The notes under the pieces are model-generated. The model saw only the letters and a program-made list of their open reading frames with translations, was not told the origin of the DNA and searched no databases. A DNA stretch of 5,424 bases from CAYMLL01 sp964390645 (GTDB taxonomy: Bacteria; Planctomycetota; UBA8108). Below are positions 1 to 5,312 of this stretch, piece by piece. A program made the position numbers and the translations under genes. Location of the stretch: positions 1 to 5,424 of the forward strand of contig CAYMLL010000424.1 of assembly GCA_964390645.1 (NCBI GenBank), read 5' to 3'. The first letter of the stretch is position 1. The number at the start of each line of letters is the position of its first letter.

Positions 1-293
1 TCGGTAATCGAGACCATCTGCAGCCGCCGATCCTCGCGCCCGCGTGTGCGTTCGACGAGCCCCTTGCCTTCGAGGTTGTCGAGCAGCGTGCCGGTGGCCG
101 CTTTGCGCATGCCGAGGCGCGATGCGAGGTCGATCTGGCTCAGCTCCTCGACCCGGTCGAGGTGAATCAACGCGGAGACCTGACTCTGATTGAGTCCGGT
201 CTTGCGGAAGCGGCGGTTGTAGACCCGCATCTGCAAGCGGACGACCTCGGCGAGCAGGAATTCCAGCTGAGCATTGGGGTCACGGCGCTTCAT
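1..293 (-). CDS. MarR-family transcriptional regulator (partial, C-terminus beyond left edge)
   Basis: This is the N-terminal 97 residues of a MarR-type winged-helix repressor; the frame is open to the window edge. The start is the ATG at 293-291 (MKRRDPNAQLEF...). Residues 9-32 form the first dimerisation helix. Residues about 52-78 are the helix-turn-helix (LSQIDLASRLGMRKAATGTLL). The wing carries the family signature around E87-D88-R89-R90, followed by LQMVSIT. MarR proteins are dimers that bind palindromic operators and usually release DNA on binding a small, often aromatic, ligand. The gene is divergent from the VOC gene, and a palindromic element (341-362) lies between them, as expected for autoregulation. 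A second copy of that element near 5250 suggests it also controls the minus-strand operon. The ribosome binding site is not classical: the leader is purine-rich (AAAAG repeats). Family assignment is firm; ligand and regulon are inferred. Confidence 0.9.
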   Translation of the reverse strand, partial: MKRRDPNAQLEFLLAEVVRLQMRVYNRRFRKTGLNQSQVSALIHLDRVEELSQIDLASRLGMRKAATGTLLDNLEGKGLVERTRGREDRRLQMVSIT

Positions 294-300
294 TTCGGAT

Positions 301-328
301 TTCGTCTTTTCTTTTCTTTTTTTCGTCT
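301..328 (-). promoter_or_regulatory. Purine-rich marR leader flanked by a short direct repeat
   Basis: On the plus strand this is an almost pure pyrimidine tract. On the marR mRNA it is a run of AAAAG units immediately before the start codon. The 7-mer TTCGTCT occurs at 301-307 and 322-328, 21 bases apart (about two helical turns). No consensus Shine-Dalgarno precedes the marR ATG, so this purine tract probably serves as the ribosome-loading region. A protein-binding role for the spaced repeat is possible but unsupported. Confidence 0.4.
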
Positions 329-340
329 CGTCTGTTATCG

Positions 341-362
341 GACCGTATGGTATCGTACTATT
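341..362. promoter_or_regulatory. Candidate MarR operator, left copy
   Basis: The core CGTATGGTATCGTACTAT (344-361) recurs exactly at 5244-5261. The 14-base centre 345-358 fits the degenerate palindrome GTAYGRTAYCRTAC, with symmetry between 351 and 352 and 10 of 14 positions paired exactly. It sits in the 91-base gap between the divergent marR and VOC starts, where an autoregulatory MarR operator is expected. A weak leftward promoter for marR overlaps it: TACCAT as -10 (347-352) and TTGTGT as -35 (369-374) with a 16-base spacer. A bound repressor would cover the -10. No convincing -35 is visible for rightward transcription, although TATGGT or TACTAT could act as -10. The repeat is seen directly; its role and the cognate regulator are inferred. 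Confidence 0.72.
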
Positions 363-375
363 TTCCAAACACAAT

Positions 376-380
376 GGAGG
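376..380 (+). promoter_or_regulatory. Ribosome binding site fixing the VOC start
   Basis: GGAGG lies four bases before the ATG at 385 and decides this start. The same reading frame is open upstream to 274, but that extension would run through the candidate operator and promoter. A second, out-of-frame ATG sits at 381 (ATGCATG), closer to the GGAGG, and reads only to 470. Confidence 0.75.
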
Positions 381-384
381 ATGC

Positions 385-825
385 ATGGACCGTTTGAACC
401 ATGTGAAAATCGTGACTCCGGAGCCCGAAGCTGTGGATCGCTTTCTGCGGGAGGTTCTGGATCTCCCTGAGGGCTGGCCGATCCCCAGCTCGAATGCTCC
501 GCCCGAGTACCCGCCCGTTCGGGAGATGGCCGTGACCTGGGAGAACGTCATGGCGCTACGCGGAGACGACGACAGCGGCGGCTGCATCACCGGCACAACG
601 GAGAGCGGCCAGTTTCAGATTCTGCGCGGGCCCAAACCCCACATATGGAGTATCGCGGTGGGCACGCGGCACATCGAACGCGCGCACCAGCGCTGCGTCG
701 AGCGCGGCATTGCCTGCTCGGAGATGCAACTCGTCGATTGGAACGAAAAGGACGACATCCGCGCCTTCTTTGCCGAGGTGGGTGGAATCGTCTTCGAGGT
801 GATGCGAGTGGAGCCGAAGGCGTAG
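385..825 (+). CDS. VOC-superfamily (glyoxalase/dioxygenase-fold) protein
   Basis: This 146-residue protein is a single vicinal-oxygen-chelate domain made of two beta-alpha-beta-beta-beta modules. Module one begins LNHVKIVTPEPEAVDRFLREVLDLPE (residues 4-29), with the usual histidine at H6. Module two begins HIWSIAVGTRHIERAHQRCVERGI (86-109) and ends GGIVFEVMRVEP (133-144). H6, H86 and E138 sit where metal ligands usually lie; the fourth ligand is not obvious (Q78 is a candidate). VOC proteins include glyoxalases, extradiol dioxygenases, isomerases and antibiotic-binding proteins, and this sequence does not point to one of them. It has no signal peptide, so it should be cytoplasmic. It is the first gene after the left operator and lies 89 bases before the cupin gene on the same strand, so probable MarR control and co-transcription are inferred. 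The fold is confident; the reaction is unknown. Confidence 0.85.
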   Translation: MDRLNHVKIVTPEPEAVDRFLREVLDLPEGWPIPSSNAPPEYPPVREMAVTWENVMALRGDDDSGGCITGTTESGQFQILRGPKPHIWSIAVGTRHIERAHQRCVERGIACSEMQLVDWNEKDDIRAFFAEVGGIVFEVMRVEPKA

Positions 826-888
826 CGGGGCGAGCTTTCATTCATGAGTATCGAACTCACAACTATCGAACCTGACGCGTCTCGCTAC
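822..888 (+). other. Nested stem-loop between VOC and cupin genes
   Basis: The 11-base arm GTAGCGGGGCG (822-832), which overlaps the VOC stop codon, pairs with CGTCTCGCTAC (878-888). Nine pairs are Watson-Crick and two are G-U. The 45-base loop holds a small inner hairpin, TGAGT-ATCGA-ACTCA (845-859). No T-run follows, so this is not a standard intrinsic terminator. It could be an mRNA processing or stabilising element that sets the VOC-to-cupin ratio. The pairing was read by eye; no folding energy was calculated. Confidence 0.4.
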
Positions 889-914
889 CCGCGTCTCTCG
901 AAACGAGGAAATGC

Positions 915-1424
915 ATGAGATTTTCGATTTCCTTCCTGACGTTGGCCGCTGTCGTTTCGACCCTTTCATTAAACGCGTGCAGTTCGATCTCGGGCGGCAC
1001 TGCAAAGGAGAAAACACAACCTATGGATCAGTCAAGAATCGTTCCGATCGCAATCGCGGAGAGCTATCTCGAGGGTCGTGGTCTCGTTGCTGCAGATCTT
1101 TCTGAGAGCGATCCCAACGACAGCAACGTGGTCTCCGAGGAGCCCATCGAGAACAGCTCGCACATCTTTCATATGGGCAAGATCATGGTGGCGGTCTACG
1201 AAGCAGCGCCAGGCAAAGTGCACATCGACGACGCGAAATACGACGAGTTCGTTCAAATCCTTGAGGGCCGGCTCATTCTGACGCCCGACGGCGGGGACGA
1301 GTCGTACGAGTACAAGACGGGCGACTCGTTTGTCGTCCCGAAGGGCTACACCGGCACCTGGCACATGCCCGAGAAGTACCGTGAGCTGATTGTCATCGAC
1401 ACGAGCTACCTCGAGTCGGAGTGA
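915..1424 (+). CDS. Lipoprotein cupin-domain protein (Cupin_3/DUF861-like)
   Basis: This 169-residue protein has a lipoprotein signal peptide: MRFSISF, a hydrophobic stretch (residues 7-19) and the lipobox L19-N-A-C22, so C22 would be lipidated and the protein membrane-anchored. A single cupin barrel spans about residues 88-163. Motif one is around PGKVHID...YDEFVQILEGRL (99-120). Motif two is GDSFVVPKGYTGTW (136-149), with the GTW ending typical of Cupin_3 proteins such as EutQ- and ureidoglycine-aminohydrolase-like families. H103, E111 and E117 are possible metal-site residues; H150 follows the W. The start at 915 has GAGGA at 905-909; an out-of-frame ATG at 911 was not chosen. The gene follows the VOC gene in the probable operon. 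Most relatives of this cupin type are cytoplasmic, so the lipobox is unusual, and an internal start at 1023 could give a soluble form. The substrate is unknown. Confidence 0.83.
   Translation: MRFSISFLTLAAVVSTLSLNACSSISGGTAKEKTQPMDQSRIVPIAIAESYLEGRGLVAADLSESDPNDSNVVSEEPIENSSHIFHMGKIMVAVYEAAPGKVHIDDAKYDEFVQILEGRLILTPDGGDESYEYKTGDSFVVPKGYTGTWHMPEKYRELIVIDTSYLESE
1004..1025 (+). promoter_or_regulatory. Possible internal start giving a signal-less cupin
   Basis: AAAGGAG (1004-1010) precedes an in-frame ATG at 1023-1025 (Met37, MDQSRIVPIA). The 12-base spacing is long but usable. Met37 comes after the lipobox and linker and before the cupin fold, so initiation here would make a 133-residue cytoplasmic cupin without lipidation. 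This is a candidate only. Confidence 0.3.
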
Positions 1425-1437
1425 AGCGACCGAACCC

Positions 1438-1461
1438 ATGGCGGCGAAGCGCTGCCGTCAT
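1438..1461. terminator. Candidate hairpin between convergent operons
   Basis: ATGGCGGC (1438-1445) pairs with GCCGTCAT (1454-1461) around an 8-base loop: seven Watson-Crick pairs and one G-U. It begins 14 bases after the cupin stop, in the 135-base gap where the plus- and minus-strand operons converge. There is no T-run on either side, so intrinsic termination is uncertain. No other terminator-like structure was seen in 1425-1559. Confidence 0.35.
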
Positions 1462-1462
1462 C

Positions 1463-1482
1463 CATCGCGGGTCATCGCGGGT
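1463..1482. repeat. Tandem 10-base repeat
   Basis: CATCGCGGGT occurs twice head to tail in the convergent intergenic region, just after the candidate hairpin. Two copies are too few to suggest more than local slippage. Confidence 0.5.
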
Positions 1483-1559
1483 CGATGTCCTCTGCACGCT
1501 CGACCGGAGTCGGATCACTCATCGCTCGGCGGCCTTTCGGATGCGAGACATGGGGGAGT

Positions 1560-3485
1560 CTAGGCCTTGAGCTGTTCCTGGACGGCCCGCCAGCCCGCGT
1601 CGACGGCCCCATTGAGATGGGCGTCCGCATGGGTGTCCGAGCCGGCCAAGCTGATGCGCCCGAGCGGCATGCGACCCAACTCATGGGGGGCTTCACCTTC
1701 CGGCCACTCCGGGTCGTAGAGATCCATGTAGCCGTAGGCGTAGCCGTGTGACCAGCGATTGACGGTGATGGCCTCGATGTCCCGGTCGGCGTCGAAGCCG
1801 GTCGCGGCGAAGAGGCCGGTGAGTTGGTCTCGAATGGTCTTCTCATAGTCTTCGAATGAGGTCGCCAACAGTTGGTGGCGGCCCAATCGGTACAGGTCCC
1901 GAGCCGTCTGGGTTCCATCGTTCTCGACCGGGGGCGACGTCAGCATGTAGACGACGAGCGGGTCGTCCGGGCCGGTCGGAGTCTTGTAGTTCCCCAGGTC
2001 CATGCCGAAAGCCGGGGTCACCAGTGCAAAATAGCTGTCGGGACACATATAGACTTCTCCGCCGGCCTTCTGGAAGGGACTCGCCTTTCGGATCAGGACG
2101 TGTGCCACGATGAGCGGCGATTTGACGCCGTAGGCGAGATTCTGCTTCTGCTCGTCGGGCAGCTGCGGGCAGATATACGGGATGATGCCGTTGTAGCAGG
2201 CGAGAATGCAGTGCTTGGCCTTGACCCGAAGGGCCTTGCCATCCTGAACATACGAAACCGAGACGGATCGATCCGCGCCGTCTTTCGTAGCCTCGTTGAC
2301 GACGTTCAGGACCGTGCTGTTCAGGCGAAGGCGCACGTTGTGGTCGGCGCGGTCGAGCTGGCTGTAGTCGAATCGCGTGTCGATCAGGTCCTCGACGGTC
2401 TCTCCAGGCGCCACCTCGGGAATCAGACGGCGCACGATCTGGCGCGTGAACGAAGCGTTTCCGTCCGGCATGAAGATGAAGTCGACGCCCTCCATGAAGA
2501 AACCGCTCGACTTCAAGGCTTCCAGGGCTTCAGGACCCAGAAGGCCCAGGCCAGGCATTCCGGACTTGATGCCTTCCAGGATCGAGATGGAGTCGGTGCC
2601 GACGCAATACGTCACGCGCAGATACGGATCGAAGAGCCGGGTCGTCCGCTTGCTGAGCCCGGCGTATTCGGTCGCGAACGTCTGGTAGTCGATGCTCTTC
2701 ATTGTCTGGAGGATGTCGCCGTCCGGGAGCGGCTTCTTCAGTTCGATGCTGCCGTCGACGAAACCGATCAGCGCCATCTTTTCGGGCTCGGACAAGGGAA
2801 GGGCTCCAATCAACTCCTTGTAGTTGCCCGCGCCTTGCCAGGCGGGGAGCCAAGGGCCAGCCACCACAGAGTCGGCTCCGTAGTTCTCGCGGTCGTTGAA
2901 CATGCCCAGGGGCGCTTCCATCGACGCCTGGAAGCCGCGCGGGATTTGTGCTGCCCGCAGCTTGTCGAGGTCGAAGCCCAGGTCGGCGACGAGGCCCTTT
3001 GACTCCGGCGAGTACTTCTCTGGATCCTCGAAGTTGCCGCTGCCGCCCCCACCGAGCAGCATCGTGCCGTTGTAGTGGAACTCGTTGCGCCGCGCATGGC
3101 CACCGAAATCGTCGTGGTTGTCGAGCAGCAGGATCCGTTTGTCCTCGCCCACCTTCTGTTGATAGAAGTAGGCGGCCGCCAGTCCGCTGATCCCCGTTCC
3201 GACGACCACGAGGTCGTACTCTTCGTCGAGGTCGGTGTAACTGGCGGGGCTTTTCCCATCCCAGGCCAGGGCGTGGGCCACTTCGTACGCGCCATCGTGG
3301 TTGCCACGGAGCCCGGTGAGCGCCGGCGGATAGTCGTCACCGACCGGGGATGGGGAGGGTGCGGGAGAGGAGGAGGGGTTAGCCGCCCCCGCTGCCCACA
3401 ACGCTCGAGGATTGATCATCGTCGCGCTCGCCGCCGCGATAGAGACACCGTTGATGAAATCCCGACGGGTGATTTCCTTCTTCAT
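1560..3485 (-). CDS. Tat-exported FAD-dependent amine dehydrogenase, spermidine dehydrogenase-like
   Basis: This 641-residue flavoprotein has a twin-arginine signal (T6-R7-R8-D-F10) followed by a short hydrophobic stretch with likely cleavage near ALWAAGAAN (28-36). A Ser/Pro-rich linker (37-47) comes next. The Rossmann FAD-binding start is DLVVVGTGISGLAAAYF (91-107) with G96-x-G98-x-x-G101. D122 and the GGHARRNEF segment (128-136) follow. The C-terminal FAD motif is AGSDTHADAHLNGAVDAG (614-631). The opening (RRDFINGVSIAAA, then YPPALTGLRG and the EVAHALAWDGK segment at 68-78) resembles Pseudomonas SpdH proteins of about 620 residues, recalled from memory. SpdH oxidises spermidine to 1,3-diaminopropane and 4-aminobutanal outside the cytoplasm; the substrate here may differ. 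The start is fixed by AAGGAGG (3498-3492) and an ATGA overlap with the upstream gene. It is the last gene of the minus-strand operon. Family is confident; substrate is uncertain. Confidence 0.87.
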   Translation of the reverse strand: MKKEITRRDFINGVSIAAASATMINPRALWAAGAANPSSSPAPSPSPVGDDYPPALTGLRGNHDGAYEVAHALAWDGKSPASYTDLDEEYDLVVVGTGISGLAAAYFYQQKVGEDKRILLLDNHDDFGGHARRNEFHYNGTMLLGGGGSGNFEDPEKYSPESKGLVADLGFDLDKLRAAQIPRGFQASMEAPLGMFNDRENYGADSVVAGPWLPAWQGAGNYKELIGALPLSEPEKMALIGFVDGSIELKKPLPDGDILQTMKSIDYQTFATEYAGLSKRTTRLFDPYLRVTYCVGTDSISILEGIKSGMPGLGLLGPEALEALKSSGFFMEGVDFIFMPDGNASFTRQIVRRLIPEVAPGETVEDLIDTRFDYSQLDRADHNVRLRLNSTVLNVVNEATKDGADRSVSVSYVQDGKALRVKAKHCILACYNGIIPYICPQLPDEQKQNLAYGVKSPLIVAHVLIRKASPFQKAGGEVYMCPDSYFALVTPAFGMDLGNYKTPTGPDDPLVVYMLTSPPVENDGTQTARDLYRLGRHQLLATSFEDYEKTIRDQLTGLFAATGFDADRDIEAITVNRWSHGYAYGYMDLYDPEWPEGEAPHELGRMPLGRISLAGSDTHADAHLNGAVDAGWRAVQEQLKA

Positions 3486-3498
3486 GCTTCTCCTCCTT
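3482..3498 (-). promoter_or_regulatory. ATGA overlap and strong ribosome binding site (translational coupling)
   Basis: The upstream gene's TGA stop (3484-3482) and the amine dehydrogenase ATG (3485-3483) share the four bases ATGA. A strong AAGGAGG (3498-3492) lies inside the end of the upstream gene, six bases before the ATG. This is a classic arrangement for coupled translation and shows the two genes are made from one transcript. Confidence 0.85.
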
Positions 3499-4108
3499 CG
3501 CCCCAGCGTTCTGCGATGGTTTGGCTGTCAGAGAGATAGGCGAGATTGCGCAGCGAGTACCGCAGGACGTCCTCGGCGTAGCTCGAGGGGTCGCCCGCCA
3601 CACAGTCGCGTGCGATTACAGCGCGGAAGCCGCGCCCGATGGCCTCGACGGTCGTCGCGAGGATTCCGATGTTGACGCTGACACCTGTCGGGATCAGCGT
3701 CGTCACGCCGCGGTCGCGCAATGCGAGCTCGAGCGGCGTGGCGTGGAACGCCGCCATGCCGTGGATTCGATCGATCACGAGCTCGTGGGCGAGGGGCTCG
3801 AGGGGAGGAACGATCGGGCTTACCTCGGCGGGGCCGGAGACAGGCTGGAGCGGTTTCTGGTCGTAGCGAGGGGTCTTGGGTACGCCGAGCCCGTCCGGGC
3901 GGAACGCCATGTTGCAGTAGGCCACGAACACACCGGCTGCTCGAGCAGCTTCGAGGAGCCGCGACAGATTCTCGACCATGTGCCGCTGTACGACGTCGGC
4001 GCGCAGGCCGGCGAACTCGGCGTTCTCGCCGATCACCTCATCCTGGCACTCGAAGAGCAACAAGCCGCATTGGGCCGGAACGAGATAGGGTAAGGGGTCG
4101 TAGGGCAT
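3482..4108 (-). CDS. Isochorismatase-fold protein lacking the cysteine-hydrolase triad
   Basis: This 208-residue protein has the isochorismatase-like alpha/beta fold: first strand CGLLLFECQDEVIGE (14-28), AARAAGVFVAYCNMAFRPDG (54-73), ELVIDRIHGMAAFHATPLELALRDRG (109-134), TLIPTGVSVNIGILATTVEA (137-156) and FRAVIARDCVAGDPSSYAED (161-180). Classical members use Asp (DMQ motif), Lys (VIDK motif) and a Cys nucleophile (the C of TNVCV). Here the aligned positions are E20, R114 and G148, so amide hydrolysis by the usual mechanism is unlikely. Similar GVSVNV-type members seem to exist in other bacteria (memory, not searched), so this may be a subfamily trait rather than decay. The frame is intact and translation is coupled to the amine dehydrogenase, which argues for function. 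The start has GGAG eight bases upstream. It has no signal peptide, so it is cytoplasmic. Non-hydrolytic binding or another chemistry is possible. Confidence 0.82.
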   Translation of the reverse strand: MPYDPLPYLVPAQCGLLLFECQDEVIGENAEFAGLRADVVQRHMVENLSRLLEAARAAGVFVAYCNMAFRPDGLGVPKTPRYDQKPLQPVSGPAEVSPIVPPLEPLAHELVIDRIHGMAAFHATPLELALRDRGVTTLIPTGVSVNIGILATTVEAIGRGFRAVIARDCVAGDPSSYAEDVLRYSLRNLAYLSDSQTIAERWGEGGEA

Positions 4109-4234
4109 GGATTGGGCTCCGGGCGCCGCTCGGATCGTGCTCGTCTCCGCCGGCTGGTTGCATAGGGTTAAATGATGACTCTGATAGTTTTTTTCCGTGT
4201 GAGGGGAAGGAGGCTCGATCGTCGAAGATGCGGG
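4109..4234 (-). other. 126-base gap within the minus-strand operon
   Basis: This gap separates the LLM stop from the isochorismatase-fold start. It holds an AT-rich patch (about 4163-4195, with seven T on the plus strand at 4189-4195). A very weak internal leftward promoter could be drawn there: TATGCA at 4165-4160 and CTATCA at 4188-4183 with a 17-base spacer, each matching consensus at only three of six positions. I see no copy of the operator, no terminator and no small gene. Read-through from the LLM gene is assumed. Confidence 0.35.
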
Positions 4235-5098
4235 TCAGCCGATCTCCTTGCGCCGCTCGGCCAGCGCATGTGCCGCGTCGCAGGTGCGCTCGAGGGCGCC
4301 GTCCTGCGCGAGGTCCGTGTCGAGACCGCCGAAGTCGACGGCCGCCTCGATGCAGCCTGCCTCGCGGTAGTGTCCGAGCAGCTCGATCAGCTCATCGGTG
4401 CTCTTTGCAGGAGAGTGTGACAGGCGCACGGTCCGAGGGATCGCCCGGTCGGCTGCCTCGTCCACCGCATCACCCGACTCGCGTATCTCTTCCGGTGACA
4501 GGCCGGTCGGGTGCCAGACGTCCGCGTACTTCGCGACGCGGCGCATGGGTGCGCGCTGGCCCGTTCGCGAGCCGATCCACAGCGGCACGCGTGGTCGCTG
4601 CACGGGGACCGGGTCGAACTGCAAGCTTCGGAACCGGAAGTACTTCCCTTCGAATCCGAATTCACCGCCCTGCCAGCAGCGGAGCATGACCTCGATGCTC
4701 TCGTCGGTGACGGCACCGCGCTCACCGAAGAGATCGCCGCGGCCCAGCGCGTGGTACTCGCTCCGTGCCCAGCCGGTCCCGATGCCGAGGTCGACCCGGC
4801 CGCCCGAGAGCTGGTCGAGCGTGGCGATCATCTTCGCGGTCAGGACTGGATCGCGATAGGGAACGACCAGCACTCCCACCCCGAGGCGGATCCGAGACGT
4901 CGCGGCCGCTATCCAGGCGAGCGCCGTCATCGGCTCCATCCAGGTCGCGCCGTACACGGGCTGGAATGAACGCACACCGACGACGTGGTCGGTGACCCAG
5001 ACCGACTCGTAGCCTGCTTCCTCGGCCAGCACCGGCATACGCCGCACGGCCTCGACGGCGGGAGCCCCGTTGTTGTTGACGACAAGCCCGAGTCTCAT
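4235..5098 (-). CDS. Luciferase-like monooxygenase (LLM) class flavin/F420-dependent oxidoreductase
   Basis: This 287-residue TIM-barrel protein is of the bacterial luciferase/F420-dependent class. Visible landmarks are strand one MRLGLVVNN (1-9), GYESVWVTDHVV (29-40), the long conserved block SRIRLGVGVLVVPYRDPVLT (68-87) continuing to LDQLSGGRVDLGIGTGW (94-110), EGKYFRF (150-156), RPRVPLWIG (168-176) and RVAKYADVWHP (187-197). It resembles the single-domain group often annotated as Rv2161c-like F420-dependent oxidoreductases. F420 versus FMN use cannot be decided by eye. Such enzymes oxidise alcohols, reduce activated double bonds or oxygenate small organics. The ATG at 5098 is preferred, with GGAAG upstream; a TTG 12 bases earlier would overlap that site. 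It is the first gene behind the right operator and probably heads the minus-strand operon. Length is usual for the family. Confidence 0.87.
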   Translation of the reverse strand: MRLGLVVNNNGAPAVEAVRRMPVLAEEAGYESVWVTDHVVGVRSFQPVYGATWMEPMTALAWIAAATSRIRLGVGVLVVPYRDPVLTAKMIATLDQLSGGRVDLGIGTGWARSEYHALGRGDLFGERGAVTDESIEVMLRCWQGGEFGFEGKYFRFRSLQFDPVPVQRPRVPLWIGSRTGQRAPMRRVAKYADVWHPTGLSPEEIRESGDAVDEAADRAIPRTVRLSHSPAKSTDELIELLGHYREAGCIEAAVDFGGLDTDLAQDGALERTCDAAHALAERRKEIG

Positions 5099-5240
5099 GC
5101 TTGCTTCCAATCTTCTTCACACCGGTGATCGCTCAGCCCAGGCGCATCGACGCAGTCTCGTACCGATCGAGTCCGGGGTCCATCAGGGGGTGGTGCCAGG
5201 CAAGGGGAAATTGTTTTTCACATCGTTTCTCCCCGTTTCA
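5099..5240 (-). other. About 140-base leader before the LLM gene
   Basis: If transcription starts just left of the right operator, the LLM mRNA has a leader of about 140 bases, long for a simple operon. It contains a 16-codon ORF (5183-5133, ending ASMRLG then TGA) with no visible ribosome binding site. No riboswitch or terminator structure was recognised. Confidence 0.35.
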
Positions 5241-5262
5241 GATCGTATGGTATCGTACTATC
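5241..5262. promoter_or_regulatory. Candidate MarR operator, right copy
   Basis: This is the second copy of the operator-like element. CGTATGGTATCGTACTAT at 5244-5261 is identical to the left copy. The flanking bases here extend the symmetry: GAT at 5241-5243 mirrors ATC at 5260-5262, giving 16 of 22 symmetric positions, more than the left copy. It lies upstream of the minus-strand operon and beyond the 3' end of the right-edge gene, so it most plausibly controls the LLM operon. Recurrence of an 18-base match 4.9 kb away, both times in a gap next to a gene start, is hard to explain by chance. Confidence 0.72.
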
Positions 5263-5276
5263 TCACGAGGAGGCAA
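5247..5276 (-). promoter_or_regulatory. Candidate leftward promoter overlapping the right operator
   Basis: Leftward TTGCCT (5276-5271, -35, four of six consensus) and TACCAT (5252-5247, -10, four of six) are separated by 18 bases. The -10 lies inside the palindrome, so repressor binding would block it. The left copy places the same TACCAT as a -10 toward marR, which supports a shared promoter-operator design. Read by eye with no experimental support. Confidence 0.42.
5267..5273 (+). promoter_or_regulatory. Shine-Dalgarno-like site without a standard start codon
   Basis: GAGGAGG lies five bases after the right operator core, on the plus strand. Four bases later comes CTG (5278-5280), not ATG, GTG or TTG. 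The left operator has the same order (operator, GGAGG, four bases, ATG of the VOC gene). The frame from CTG is open to the window edge, but beyond 5312 it is antisense to the OB-fold gene. This may be a remnant of a lost rightward gene, or chance. Confidence 0.25.
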
Positions 5277-5312
5277 CCTGAAGCGACGCGTACGGACCCG
5301 GGCGTCCACTGC

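Noticed and set aside
274..384. N-terminal extension of the VOC gene to an upstream in-frame ATG at 274
   Set aside because: It would encode a low-complexity hydrophobic stretch through the promoter and operator and overlap marR. The VOC fold begins right after the ATG at 385, which has its own GGAGG.
846..872. Possible third operator upstream of the cupin gene (GTATCGAACT, then TATCGAAC again)
   Set aside because: One half-site matches at nine of ten bases, but only nine of 18 core positions agree overall and short GTATCG matches occur elsewhere, for example near 648.
1872..3002. 376-codon plus-strand open frame opposite the amine dehydrogenase
   Set aside because: It lies wholly antisense to a gene with clear FAD motifs. 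Its translation is rich in Arg, Val and Asp with no recognisable domain, typical of an antisense shadow in GC-rich DNA.
4183..4195. T-run on the plus strand as a terminator
   Set aside because: No plus-strand gene ends nearby and no stem precedes it. In the transcribed minus direction it is an A-run.
3721..4689. 322-codon plus-strand open frame across two minus-strand genes
   Set aside because: It spans the isochorismatase-fold and LLM genes and their gap in antisense, and the product is dominated by Arg, Ser and Pro. No domain is visible.
5099..5110. LLM start at TTG 5110 giving four extra residues
   Set aside because: The TTG overlaps the GGAAG ribosome site serving the ATG at 5098, and family members begin at the first beta strand (MRLGLV).
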